This document shows, in pieces, positions 27,095 to 36,022 of a stretch of 64,000 nucleotides of DNA. The notes under the pieces are model-generated. The model was not told where the DNA came from and ran no database searches. It saw only the letters and a program-made list of their open reading frames with translations. Made by a program: the position numbers and the translations under genes. The DNA comes from Thalassotalea_F euphylliae (GTDB lineage Bacteria; Pseudomonadota; Gammaproteobacteria; Enterobacterales; Alteromonadaceae): contig NZ_JBHUIB010000003.1 in assembly GCF_042682785.1 (NCBI RefSeq), positions 868,001 through 932,000 on the forward strand, written 5' to 3'. Each line of letters opens with the position of its first letter. Position 1 is the stretch's first letter.

Positions 27095-28504
27095 TTAGAT
27101 CTTGTCGCCAGCTTTTAAACCGATGCTGAACTTATTGATGTATTCGTTAGGCTTTGTGCCGTCGTAAACAATGTTATCGATGAAATGTGTTTGTGGATTT
27201 CTAAAACCGTCTTCACCTGTTAACGATGCAAAATCAGACGCTGACATTAATTTTTCTTTGACTAAAGAATTTGCCGCTTTCATGTAGATGTCTGGGCGAT
27301 ATACTTTCTTGGCTACATCGAAGTACCAGCTATCAGGCATGTCTTCGCTAATTTGGCCCCAGCGGCGCATTTGCGTTAGGTACCAAATGGCATCTGAATA
27401 GTATGGATAAGTCGCGTTGTAACGGAAGAACACATTAAAGTCAGGTACCTCACGCTTATCGCCTTTTTCGTATTCAAACGTACCTGTCATGCTATTTGCG
27501 ATAACATCGTAATCAGCACCTACGTAGTTTGATTGTGATAAGATTTTCACTGCTTCCGGACGGTTAGCGTTATCGTTCTCATCCAACCATTTCGCAGCAC
27601 GAATTAATGCGCGAGTTAGACGTACGGTGGTATTTGGGTATTTCTCTGCAAATGCCTTAGTGATACCGAATACCTTCTCTGGATTATCTTTCCAGATTTC
27701 ATAGTCAGTCACGACTGGTACACCGATACCTTTAAATACCGCCTGTTGGTTCCATGGTTCACCCACACAGTAACCATAGATTGTTCCCGCTTCTAATGTC
27801 GCAGGCATTTGCGGTGGTGGCGTTACAGAAAGTAAAGCTTCTGCATCAATTTGACCTGAAGTATCACCTTTATGCGGAGCATAGAAACCAGGATGGATGC
27901 CGCCAGCAGCTAACCAGTAACGTAACTCATAGTTATGGGTCGATACTGGGAATACCATACCCATGTTGAATGGCTTACCTTCGGACGTGTATTTTTCTAC
28001 AACAGGCTTTAATGCATCTGCTTTAATTGGATGAACTGGCTTACCGTCAGCTCGCTTAGGAATATTCGCTTTCATTTGTTTCCAAATATCATTGGAAACC
28101 GTAATACCATTACCGTTTAAATCCATTGAAAACGGTGTAATGATTTCTGCTTTGGTGCCGTAGCCTATAGTCGCCGCTATCGGCTGACCTGCTAACATGT
28201 GCGCGCCATCTAAACGTCCATCGATAACGCCATCAAGCAATACCTTCCAGTTTGCTTGCGCCTCAATGGTTACGTATAACCCTTCATCTTCGAAATAACC
28301 TTTTTCATAGGCAATCGCAATCGGTGCCATATCGGTTAATTTGATGAAGCCAAATTTTAGTTCTTCTTTTTCTGGATACCCTATTTCTTCTGCTGTTGCA
28401 CTGACACTAAATAGCGACGTTGCTACACAGATACTTGCGACTGCTGCTTGCCCTATAAGCTTGCGACAGAAAGTCTTAGGTTGGTTTAACATGCGTGAAA
28501 ACAT
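27095..28504 (-). CDS. nrtA: Nitrate ABC transporter, periplasmic substrate-binding protein
   Basis: 469 aa. An N-terminal export signal (to ~residue 39, SVSATA-E) is followed by an NMT1/NrtA-like binding domain: LKFGFIKLTDMAPIAIAYEKGYFEDEGL, ANWKVLLDGVIDGRLDGAHMLAGQP, GYCVGEPWNQQAVFKGIG. It captures nitrate/nitrite in the periplasm for NrtB-NrtC. GGGAG lies 6 bases before the ATG. The mRNA leader contains a terminator and hairpins, so expression is probably gated by NasST. Confidence 0.95.
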   Translation of the reverse strand: MFSRMLNQPKTFCRKLIGQAAVASICVATSLFSVSATAEEIGYPEKEELKFGFIKLTDMAPIAIAYEKGYFEDEGLYVTIEAQANWKVLLDGVIDGRLDGAHMLAGQPIAATIGYGTKAEIITPFSMDLNGNGITVSNDIWKQMKANIPKRADGKPVHPIKADALKPVVEKYTSEGKPFNMGMVFPVSTHNYELRYWLAAGGIHPGFYAPHKGDTSGQIDAEALLSVTPPPQMPATLEAGTIYGYCVGEPWNQQAVFKGIGVPVVTDYEIWKDNPEKVFGITKAFAEKYPNTTVRLTRALIRAAKWLDENDNANRPEAVKILSQSNYVGADYDVIANSMTGTFEYEKGDKREVPDFNVFFRYNATYPYYSDAIWYLTQMRRWGQISEDMPDSWYFDVAKKVYRPDIYMKAANSLVKEKLMSASDFASLTGEDGFRNPQTHFIDNIVYDGTKPNEYINKFSIGLKAGDKI

Positions 28505-28518
28505 TTTTTTCTCCCAAT

Positions 28519-28561
28519 AAAAAAGCCCGATACGAACTCACCATAGTCAGTCGTATTCGGG
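28519..28561 (-). terminator. Leader terminator immediately upstream of nrtA (attenuator)
   Basis: On the minus strand CCCGA-(A)-TACGA (28561-28551) pairs with TCGTATCGGG (28535-28526), one bulged A, followed by CTTTTTT (28525-28519). It ends only 14 bases before the nrtA ATG, so it must be read through for nrtA expression. Confidence 0.85.
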
Positions 28562-28574
28562 CTGCTTTGCCAAA

Positions 28575-28608
28575 CTAATTTGATGCCACGCCATTGTGGT
28601 GTAATTAG
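28575..28608 (-). promoter_or_regulatory. ANTAR (NasT) RNA-binding hairpin candidate in the nrtA leader
   Basis: Minus strand CTAATT (28608-28603) ... CCAC-[AATGGC]-GTGG (28599-28586) ... AATTAG (28580-28575). The hexaloop AATGGC has A at position 1 and G at position 4, the known requirement for RNA recognised by ANTAR proteins. It is followed 14 bases later by the leader terminator, the layout of a nitrate antitermination leader. Confidence 0.65.
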
Positions 28609-28628
28609 TTAAGAAATCTTTTTGTAGC

Positions 28629-28674
28629 GCATTTAAATTCCATGCTTTAAATGCTTATGCTGCACTCGTTGCAG
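28629..28674 (-). promoter_or_regulatory. Two further hairpins in the nrtA leader
   Basis: Minus strand CTGC-[AACGAGT]-GCAG (28674-28660), then GCATTTAAA (28654-28646) / TTTAAATGC (28637-28629) with loop GCATGGAA. ANTAR targets usually comprise two hairpins, so one of these may be the partner of the A1/G4 hairpin. Neither has a clean A1/G4 hexaloop. Confidence 0.5.
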
Positions 28675-28725
28675 TACTGAGTAGTTTTACGTTTTGCTCA
28701 GTTTCAAACGTTCCCTTATTTCTTT

Positions 28726-28740
28726 ACACAAATAGTGCCA
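28726..28740 (-). promoter_or_regulatory. Possible sigma-54 promoter of nrtA
   Basis: Minus strand TGGCACTATTTGTGT has a perfect -24 element (TGGCAC) but GTGT instead of TTGC at -12. Predicted start near 28714 gives a ~210-nt leader that holds the hairpins. A weak NtrC-like site (CGCACC-N5-ATTGCC, 28813-28829) lies ~100-115 bp upstream. Confidence 0.4.
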
Positions 28741-28842
28741 ATACACTAATTATTTTTTATCTCTTTGTATTTATTGGTTTTATTTTGTTTAGGTGCCTAT
28801 TGTGAAAACCGACGCACCCTTTCATTGCCTCGTTTTGGCGCA

Positions 28843-29979
28843 CTAACGTGCTATTTTGGTACTTGGCAATAGACTCAGTGTTTTGGCGCATTTATTCGTT
28901 TTACCACTAATTGCATCACGGTAGATGTCAGGGCGATATACAGCAGAGACTAAGTCCTCAGGAATGTCCTGTTTCACATGATTATGTTTTCTCATGTGGT
29001 TCAACAACCATTCGCCATGAAAGTAATCCGGCTGATTGATAGTATCGCCTTCACTGCCGCTGAAACGATTGTAATTAGGTACTGATCGAGGTGACAGTTC
29101 GTGGTGAACGAGACAACTACCAATTAATGAAGGGGCTATAACAGAGACATGCAGATCTAAATAATTGTGTTGACTCAGCATTCGTGCAGCTTCAAAACGA
29201 TTTCCAACAAAAGACAGCCAATCACAAGCCTTTTTCAATGCATAAATAATCGCTTTTGTCGATTCAGGGTTGTCTTGCTGCCACTTACTTTTAAGCGCCA
29301 ATACTTTTTCGGGTACATTTGGCCATATATCGCAAGAAGTTACACAGGTAACACCTACGCCATCTCTAACGGCCTTTGCATTCCATGGTCCACCAACGCA
29401 AAAACCATCAATATCTTCGGCCTGAAGAGCCTCTACCATGCTTGCTGGTGGGATGATAACTATTTCAATATCTTCCATAGCGACATTGTTTTGTTCAAAC
29501 CATGTTGAAAGTTGATAGTAGTGACAACTGAATGGAAATACTGTCGCAAATCTCAATTTTTTGCCCGCAGAGCGACGTTGCTCAATAATGGGCTTTAATA
29601 GTGACGCACTAAGTGGCAATTGCAACGCTTGCGTTTGGTGAGTGAATTTTAACTCTTCATATAAGGGCATAGATAAGGTAATGGCATTACCATTTTGGCT
29701 AAGCACCATACCCGCAATTACATCAACAGGCTCACCGTGCATGCCTAGTGTACTTGCTAAAGGCATAGGAGCCAGAAATTGCGCCGCATCTAGCACGCCT
29801 GCATGCAACTTATCGCGCATGGTTGCCCAAGAATATTGCTTTTTCAGCGTAACTGACAAACCTTGTTCTAAAAAATAGCCATTCTCATATGCAACAATGA
29901 TCGGCGCACAATCTGAAAGCGGCATAAAACCTAACTTCACATGGTGTTGTTCGATATCAAATTTCTTAGATTGGCTCAC
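28843..29979 (-). CDS. nasS: NasS nitrate sensor (NrtA-like, cytoplasmic)
   Basis: 378 aa. Homologous to the NrtA binding domain (VKLGFMPLSDCAPIIVAYENGYFLEQGL; DGFCVGGPWNAKAVRDGVG) but without a signal peptide, the hallmark of NasS. In known systems NasS binds NasT and releases it when nitrate or nitrite binds, letting NasT antiterminate the nitrate genes. Its start overlaps the nasT stop by 4 bases (ATGA), so the two sensor components are cotranslated. Confidence 0.92.
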   Translation of the reverse strand: MSQSKKFDIEQHHVKLGFMPLSDCAPIIVAYENGYFLEQGLSVTLKKQYSWATMRDKLHAGVLDAAQFLAPMPLASTLGMHGEPVDVIAGMVLSQNGNAITLSMPLYEELKFTHQTQALQLPLSASLLKPIIEQRRSAGKKLRFATVFPFSCHYYQLSTWFEQNNVAMEDIEIVIIPPASMVEALQAEDIDGFCVGGPWNAKAVRDGVGVTCVTSCDIWPNVPEKVLALKSKWQQDNPESTKAIIYALKKACDWLSFVGNRFEAARMLSQHNYLDLHVSVIAPSLIGSCLVHHELSPRSVPNYNRFSGSEGDTINQPDYFHGEWLLNHMRKHNHVKQDIPEDLVSAVYRPDIYRDAISGKTNKCAKTLSLLPSTKIAR

Positions 29980-30578
29980 GATGATTTCTCCAGCATGTTC
30001 GCCAGCGACATAATGTTGCGAGCAACGCTTTCAAGTTTTTGACTATTATCCATCGCCATTTTTCTAAGGCTGTGATAAGCCTCTTGCTCTGTCAGCGCTT
30101 TAGATTCCATTAACCACGCTTTGGCTTGATCAACAACACGTTGATTCGCGGCTTTGGTTTTCGCCTCAATTGCTTCTTGTCGGTAAACTTGATATTCGTT
30201 AAATCGAGCAATCGCAATATCAAGAATTTTACGCACTTTGTCTGTCGCTACCCCACCAGCAACATAAGCACTCACGCCTGATTGCACCATATGGTGAATC
30301 GTTTCCTCTTCATCTTGGGAGAGCATAATCACAGGCTTAGGGTTAGTTGACGAGATCACAGCAAGGCTATCGAGCATGTCGCGATTTGGCGACTCGATAT
30401 CAATAAGAATAATATCAGGTTGCAATTGCTCTACTTGTTTAAGCAAAGGCATACCTGAAGATGTTACATGACGTATGCAGTAATTTGACTGTACAAGTGC
30501 TTCGATAAGTAACGCGGCTTTGCGTTTATCATCTTCGACTAACAGTACACTAAGTTCATCTATTTCAATGTTTGGCAT
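29976..30578 (-). CDS. nasT: NasT, ANTAR-domain antiterminator
   Basis: 200 aa. N-terminal pseudo-receiver domain (VLLVEDDKRKAALLIEAL; Asp in ILIDIESPN) and a C-terminal ANTAR RNA-binding domain (~135-195: NQRVVDQAKAWLMESKALTEQEAYHSLRKMAMDNSQKLESVA). It binds paired hairpins in nitrate-gene leaders and prevents terminator formation; NasS inhibits it. First gene of the nasT-nasS pair. A 14-bp direct repeat lies upstream. Confidence 0.94.
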   Translation of the reverse strand: MPNIEIDELSVLLVEDDKRKAALLIEALVQSNYCIRHVTSSGMPLLKQVEQLQPDIILIDIESPNRDMLDSLAVISSTNPKPVIMLSQDEEETIHHMVQSGVSAYVAGGVATDKVRKILDIAIARFNEYQVYRQEAIEAKTKAANQRVVDQAKAWLMESKALTEQEAYHSLRKMAMDNSQKLESVARNIMSLANMLEKSS

Positions 30579-30914
30579 AAATCCAGCTGAAAAGGTTTGC
30601 TAAACATAACTGCTTTAACAAATTCAATTTACATACCAACCAATAGGTCATTGTATTTATTGAATATTTTGACATACCAATCAATTGCATTAAAGTAAAT
30701 GTTCTATTTTAACGCAACGTTTGCATCAATTTGGTGAGACCCATTTGCACATTTTAGCGCGATTCACCGATGGCTCTTTAAAAGAACCGCATGCGTTTAA
30801 GCTGCATTTTAAAACAGAAGAAACACAATCAATTACGGCGTCATTCGGGCAAAATAAATTTCCAATACTGTCAATTATGTCAAATACACGCCAATCAGAA
30901 ACATGAAGGCCGAC
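30579..30914. other. Gene-free spacer upstream of nasT, with a direct repeat
   Basis: 336 bases. ACATACCAACCAAT (30631-30644) and ACATACCAATCAAT (30672-30685) form a 13/14 direct repeat spaced 41 bp, about four helical turns, a plausible activator site for nasT. A 61-codon TTG-started frame at 30721-30906 (+) has no ribosome binding site or known motif and I do not call it. No terminator for the DUF2855 gene's convergent side was recognised. Confidence 0.5.
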
Positions 30915-32018
30915 TTACAGCGTAACGATTAAACCTTGCTTAGCATCTTGCTTGCCCAACAATATTGATTGATAGTGACGTTCAAGGGTATTCATATCAC
31001 TAATTCCTTCAATATCGATGTGTGCAAAGCAAAACGCTATAAACGGGTTGAGCATTTGGGCGATATTGACCATGAGCTTCTCACTGCCCCACTCGTTGCT
31101 CCGTTTTTCTACTTGATGCGGTGCAAAGAAATTAATGGGCTTAGGACCGACTAATTCCCCTTCAAAATAAAGATCGTTAATATGCGTTGCCCCTACTCGG
31201 CTTGAAAATTTGAGGTTGCCAGCAAAAAGTTGATGAATGTTTGATAGCACCGTGTTTGAACCTGCCATATCAACAACAATTGAAGGGGTGTTAGCATCTA
31301 AAGATGCAATGTCGTCATAGTCGATGACGTTGTCATAAACGCCCAGAGACTTAACATAGTCGACACGACTTTTAGATGTTATGCCAACACTAGGTTTCAA
31401 ACCTCGCTGTTTAACACAAAATGCTAACGCAATACTTGTTTTACTCGATGCGCTGGTTATCAAGTATTGGTCGGCGCCAAAAAAATTGTTGTCAAACATA
31501 AAGTCGTCGATTAGCCACGACGTGGTATATAACCCTTTAACCAACATTTGATAGTCTTCTGTACCTTTCTGATAAAAAGGGTTGGCAGCGACACGCTCAA
31601 AACGCGCGTATACAGGAGAAAGTCCTTGTCGATGTTCGCTAGTATCGAAAAAACCTGATACCGACACTCTACCCGCATTTATCGTGAGGTATTTACCCAT
31701 TGGGAAGAAGCCATACACTCGCTCACCAACGGAGATATCGTCATGGTTAGAGGCAACAACATCAGCAAACCCCATGACGGGTAATCGCCCCCAGCCTTTA
31801 TTGGTTGGGAAAAAGCGCCAATAACCAAGCATATCACCGGTAATACCGTACGTAACATTGTTCGCCGTTAATGCAAACTTATCGACTTGCAGTAACACTT
31901 GACCTGCCGCTAGCGGCCAGTCAAAAACCGACGTGCACACACGTGTTTCATTAAGCGATTTTTTGGCGACTTCGAATACGTCGTACTCACGCGCTTGGCT
32001 ATTAAATACCTTTTCCAT
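30915..32018 (-). CDS. DUF2855 family protein (zinc-less MDR-like fold)
   Basis: 367 aa. The sequence follows the DUF2855 family: FALTANNVTYGITGDMLGYWRFFP near the N-terminus, GWGRLPVMGFADVV, then a Rossmann-like half with YLITSASSKTSIALAF. The fold resembles medium-chain dehydrogenases without zinc ligands; the reaction is unknown. It follows the first TonB-dependent receptor by 36 bases and is probably cotranscribed, suggesting a role in using the imported compound. Confidence 0.85.
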   Translation of the reverse strand: MEKVFNSQAREYDVFEVAKKSLNETRVCTSVFDWPLAAGQVLLQVDKFALTANNVTYGITGDMLGYWRFFPTNKGWGRLPVMGFADVVASNHDDISVGERVYGFFPMGKYLTINAGRVSVSGFFDTSEHRQGLSPVYARFERVAANPFYQKGTEDYQMLVKGLYTTSWLIDDFMFDNNFFGADQYLITSASSKTSIALAFCVKQRGLKPSVGITSKSRVDYVKSLGVYDNVIDYDDIASLDANTPSIVVDMAGSNTVLSNIHQLFAGNLKFSSRVGATHINDLYFEGELVGPKPINFFAPHQVEKRSNEWGSEKLMVNIAQMLNPFIAFCFAHIDIEGISDMNTLERHYQSILLGKQDAKQGLIVTL

Positions 32019-32054
32019 ATTAACTTCCTTTTTATTATTGAGTTATTCTTACCC

Positions 32055-34697
32055 TTAGAACTGCTTTCGTAACGTTACGCCAAAAGTTCTTGGCTCTGAC
32101 ACATAGGCGTTCATCTTGCCATCTTGGATCGGCACATTGAAATTATTGCCATTTACGTATTCTTCATCAAACACATTACGACCCCACAGAATAATGTCTA
32201 AGTCGTAGTCTTGGAGATGAGCAAATAACCTTGCATTAACCAAACTGTAACTGTCTTGTTGGGCGTAAGGGTCGTTACTGCTATCAAGTACCATATCGCC
32301 TGTATAGCTATAATCTATTTGGAAAAAAGAATAGATACTCTCTAGAAAAACCAGTTCTTGTTTAATACTTAGCGCCGCAAAGTCTTCTGGTTCACCAGCT
32401 GGTCTATCACCGGAACGATTACAGTAAGGATTTGGGTTAGCAGGATCTGTACTCTCCTGGCCAGGATCGGTAATGCCGGTATGCCATGTATAAGCAACCC
32501 AACAATTTCCACGTTCAAAGTTATCAAACTCGGCATTAACACGCGCATAAGCAAAATGAACTTCCATTTCATCGGTTGGCAACCAAGTCACCTCTACTTC
32601 AACGCCATCAATTTTATAGTCACCAGCATTTTGAAGGTTAAAACCATTTCCGGTGTATGCGTTCGCTTGAAAATCTTCAACCTCAGTGTAATGCGCTGCC
32701 GCATTGATGCGAAGCTTGTGATCAATAAAGTCCTTCTTGATGCCGACCTCATATGAAGTAGAAGTTTCTGCGTCAAAAATAGGGTCAAAACCTTCGGCTA
32801 ATCGATCCGTATTTGTTCCGCCTGATTTGTAACCCGTGCCAATTGACGCATATACCATTGCATTTGGGTCAAGTTGATAACTTAACTTTGCCGTACCCGT
32901 TACTTTGTCATCCTTCAATGTCTCGTCAACATTGGAACGCTGAGAGGTCACGGGACCGAGTGGTTGGAAACCCCAGCCAGGTGTCTGAAATGGCACAAAG
33001 GCTTGCAATGCTGCTTGTCCATCAGGCGTCGTAATATCTATCTGACCTGTTGCAATTCCATCAGCAACAGCACCAGCTACTGCAGCACCATAAATCAGGC
33101 TCCCTGGCACGATAGTCTCGGGATTAGCAGGATCCCCTACCGAATTAAAAAAAGGAACGAAAGTGGTACCATTTGGCATATTTTCAAAATAGTTCGTCGA
33201 TATTTCTTTCTTTTCGTCGGTATATCGCAACCCTGCAGTAAGGGTCATTTTTTCACTCAGCCGATAATCAAACTGGCCAAAAATTGCGTAACTTTCGTGG
33301 TCTTGTTTAGATATATGATCAAAACCAACGCCAGCTGGCGCCGCTTGTGCCGAGGGAGCGACTAATCCGCCTGTTAGTGCGCTTATTTGATCAATACCTG
33401 ATAGTAAGGGATCAAGTGCACCTTCGAACCCCGCCATATAGAATTCATTGAATAAACCATCCGTATATTGGCTGTAGTCCAAATCCAGATCTTGTGTAAA
33501 ATAATACAGACCGACGATATAGGTTAAATCCTTACCTGAATACGTCAAACGAAGTTCTTGCGAAAACGAGCTCTGCTCAACATCGTTTATCGTTCCAAAC
33601 AGTGCGACATCAGAATAATCGGTATCTATATGGTCGTAAGAGTCAAAGTTTCTGAAACCCGTAATTGATGTCACGCGATAACGCTCATCTACATCCCAAT
33701 CTAACTCAACGGATATCCCAGAGTCTTTCATCGTCGACTCAGGTAAAAATGTATCGTTGACCTTGCGTTCAAAGAAATCTTCACCACTAATAAAGGTTCC
33801 GTTAAACGGTGGTTGCGTTAACAAAGCATCGGTACCAAACTTTCCCGGAATTTCTCTTGCGGTAAAATTACTAATTAGTGCAGGAGAGCCACAGCATATT
33901 TCATCTATCTCACTGTGGTCAGCAATAACACGTAAACTGATATCGCTACTTGGTGTATATAACATTTGTAAGCGGGCACCCCAGCGATTTCTATCATTTT
34001 GGGTTTCATCACCTAGTATGATGTTATCGACAATCCCGTCCCTATCACTGCTAAATGCAGTGGCACGAAAAGCAAGCACATCCTCTATAGCGGAGAAAGA
34101 TTTAGCCCCTGAAAAATTCAATAGGCCATAATTTCCTGCTGTAACCTCTAAAAATCCATCGTCACTTTCATGACTAGGCTTCACCGTTCTTACGGTGACC
34201 GCGCCAGACGGGGTGTTTTTACCGAATAACGTCCCCTGAGGCCCTTTCAGCACTTCTACCGCTTCAATGTCGACAAAATTATTTATCATGGAATTTTGAC
34301 GTGCGCGGTATACACCATCGACATACAAGCCCACGGAAGATTCTAAGCCAAAGTTTTGTGAAGAAGTGCCTACCCCTCTGATTGAAAAGAAGGATTGCGT
34401 GGCACTTTGATGCTGAAACGCATTAAAAGCCGGAACAAGCGTTTGTAAATCGTACACATCCTTGATAATTGCTTCTTGAAGTTGTTGCCCTGAAAAAGTA
34501 GTCACAGCAATCGGGACTTCTTGCAAATTTTGTGTACGCTTTTGCGCTGTGACCGTAATTGTCTCTAAAAATGTATCAGTATCACTTTTGTGGGAGGTAT
34601 TATCGCTATGCTCAATATTTTGAGCTTCTGACGTAAGGGAAAATGAGGCGAAAATAGCCATCGCTAACGCTGAGCGACGGGTATGTAAAGTAAACAT
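32055..34697 (-). CDS. TonB-dependent outer-membrane receptor (paralogue 1)
   Basis: 880 aa. Signal peptide 1-25, TonB box region (ETITVTAQKR, ~45-54), plug domain (VPIAVTTFSG, GVGTSSQNFGLESSVGLYVDG, GPQGTLFGKNTPSGAV), and a 22-strand barrel ending in PRTFGVTLRKQF. It belongs to the large family used for oligomers, siderophores and hydrophobic compounds in marine bacteria; no SusD partner is present. Very similar over its whole length to the receptor at 36812-39442, including unusual blocks (QISALTGGLVAPSA, STDPANPNPYCNRSGDRP). GGAG precedes the ATG. Substrate unknown. Confidence 0.93.
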   Translation of the reverse strand: MFTLHTRRSALAMAIFASFSLTSEAQNIEHSDNTSHKSDTDTFLETITVTAQKRTQNLQEVPIAVTTFSGQQLQEAIIKDVYDLQTLVPAFNAFQHQSATQSFFSIRGVGTSSQNFGLESSVGLYVDGVYRARQNSMINNFVDIEAVEVLKGPQGTLFGKNTPSGAVTVRTVKPSHESDDGFLEVTAGNYGLLNFSGAKSFSAIEDVLAFRATAFSSDRDGIVDNIILGDETQNDRNRWGARLQMLYTPSSDISLRVIADHSEIDEICCGSPALISNFTAREIPGKFGTDALLTQPPFNGTFISGEDFFERKVNDTFLPESTMKDSGISVELDWDVDERYRVTSITGFRNFDSYDHIDTDYSDVALFGTINDVEQSSFSQELRLTYSGKDLTYIVGLYYFTQDLDLDYSQYTDGLFNEFYMAGFEGALDPLLSGIDQISALTGGLVAPSAQAAPAGVGFDHISKQDHESYAIFGQFDYRLSEKMTLTAGLRYTDEKKEISTNYFENMPNGTTFVPFFNSVGDPANPETIVPGSLIYGAAVAGAVADGIATGQIDITTPDGQAALQAFVPFQTPGWGFQPLGPVTSQRSNVDETLKDDKVTGTAKLSYQLDPNAMVYASIGTGYKSGGTNTDRLAEGFDPIFDAETSTSYEVGIKKDFIDHKLRINAAAHYTEVEDFQANAYTGNGFNLQNAGDYKIDGVEVEVTWLPTDEMEVHFAYARVNAEFDNFERGNCWVAYTWHTGITDPGQESTDPANPNPYCNRSGDRPAGEPEDFAALSIKQELVFLESIYSFFQIDYSYTGDMVLDSSNDPYAQQDSYSLVNARLFAHLQDYDLDIILWGRNVFDEEYVNGNNFNVPIQDGKMNAYVSEPRTFGVTLRKQF

Positions 34698-35080
34698 GGT
34701 ATCTCTCCAAAGGATTCTACAGCCTTTACCAGTTTGATTATTTATTTAGAACTAAATTTGCATCTCAACAAGAGTGTTCGATGCTAACTCACTACTAATA
34801 GTCCATATTTACACTTTTAACGCATTAAAGTTATTGCTTTGAAAAAGGTTGCTTTGATGCGCTTTTTAAACCAGTCTTTTATCTATTGTTATTGACTGTT
34901 AACTGCCTTCCGCTGAGCTTTATCGGTAGTTTGTTTATTCACCAACGGTGTAATTAAACGCTGGCTTATAAGTTATGTAGCGAAAGATACTACACGAATA
35001 ACCGCCGTTTAAAAATTAAAACACTCATTTAAATTATCTGTTTAACAAATTAATCACATTTGTCATTAACCATAAGCTGT
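34698..35080. other. Gene-free spacer between receptor 1 and hydrolase
   Basis: 383 AT-rich bases containing the promoter region of the receptor gene. I saw no ORF, no strong hairpin and no similarity to the palindrome-rich region upstream of the second receptor. Confidence 0.5.
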
Positions 35081-36022
35081 CTATTTAATAAATTTATCAA
35101 TGGCTTGGTTAATTTCGGCCGAACATTCGTGTTGGAGCCAATGAGTCGCATTAGGAAACCTTACTAACGTTAAATCGGTTACATAGTGTTCTAGACCGTC
35201 CAGCGTCTCCACCACAAACGCCTGGTCTAGCTCCCCCCAAAGTACAAGGGTTGATTGACTAACTCTGATATTTGGAATGTGGGCTTGTTCAGCCTGCATT
35301 TCGGGTGAAGGTTGCGTATTAGCCGCTATTGAACCTTCCTTAATCCCAGGTTCTCTCTCTGCCAGCTGCGGCATAGCTCGGTAATATCCCATCATGCCAG
35401 CTACCGCCCCTTCGATGGACCAAACGCTCTTGTACTCCCGCATGAGCTCAGTAGAAACGGCATCAGGATTCATCGTAGAAAATATTTTTTCGCCAAGATA
35501 GCTATAATCATTTGCAGATAAACGCTCAACAGCATCGTCAGCGATTAAATCGTGTATGTAATCGCTCTTTACGCGCTGTGCGACATTATTAAACATTTCT
35601 CGGGTAAAAGTACTTGGGTGGGCAGCGTTTAAAATAACCAATTTATTGACTAGGTCTGCATGAAATGCAGCTAAAGGCCATGCAATTGCACCGCCCCAAT
35701 CATGTGCAACTAGAATTACGCGATTGCCTTGAGCGACTTTCTTTATGAACTTTGAAAAAAAACTAACTAAGTTAGGTACTTGATAGAATGTATTGTCGTT
35801 TGGTTTATCGCTTAGGTTATAACCCGGTAAGTCTGGTGCAACTAAATGAAATTGACCAGTGAAGTATGCTAGTTGCTCTTTCCAAGTACCCCAATATTCT
35901 GGGAAGCCATGAAGGAAAATAATGGAAGCATCGAAATTATCAGCTTTACCACTTTCTTTATAGTGTATGCTGACGCCATTAACGTCAACATACCTACTTT
36001 TTAATGCTTCAATACTAACCAT
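35081..36022 (-). CDS. Alpha/beta hydrolase, epoxide hydrolase/dehalogenase type
   Basis: 313 aa. HGFPEYWGTW (oxyanion hole HGxP, 38-41), nucleophile Asp108 in AHDWGGA, acid in LVLWGELDQAF, His in NATHWLQHE. An Asp nucleophile in HDWGG points to the epoxide hydrolase/haloalkane dehalogenase class rather than esterases. Two cap-domain Tyr, expected in epoxide hydrolases, are plausible (SYLGEK, GYYRAMP) but not proven. It overlaps the nitroreductase stop by 8 bases, so the two are cotranslated. Confidence 0.88.
   Translation of the reverse strand: MVSIEALKSRYVDVNGVSIHYKESGKADNFDASIIFLHGFPEYWGTWKEQLAYFTGQFHLVAPDLPGYNLSDKPNDNTFYQVPNLVSFFSKFIKKVAQGNRVILVAHDWGGAIAWPLAAFHADLVNKLVILNAAHPSTFTREMFNNVAQRVKSDYIHDLIADDAVERLSANDYSYLGEKIFSTMNPDAVSTELMREYKSVWSIEGAVAGMMGYYRAMPQLAEREPGIKEGSIAANTQPSPEMQAEQAHIPNIRVSQSTLVLWGELDQAFVVETLDGLEHYVTDLTLVRFPNATHWLQHECSAEINQAIDKFIK

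Noticed and set aside
30721..30906. Possible 61-codon plus-strand gene starting TTG
   Set aside because: No ribosome binding site, rare start codon, no motif or neighbour logic; it lies in a promoter region. Codon choice looks loosely gene-like, so a decayed remnant is possible but not supported.
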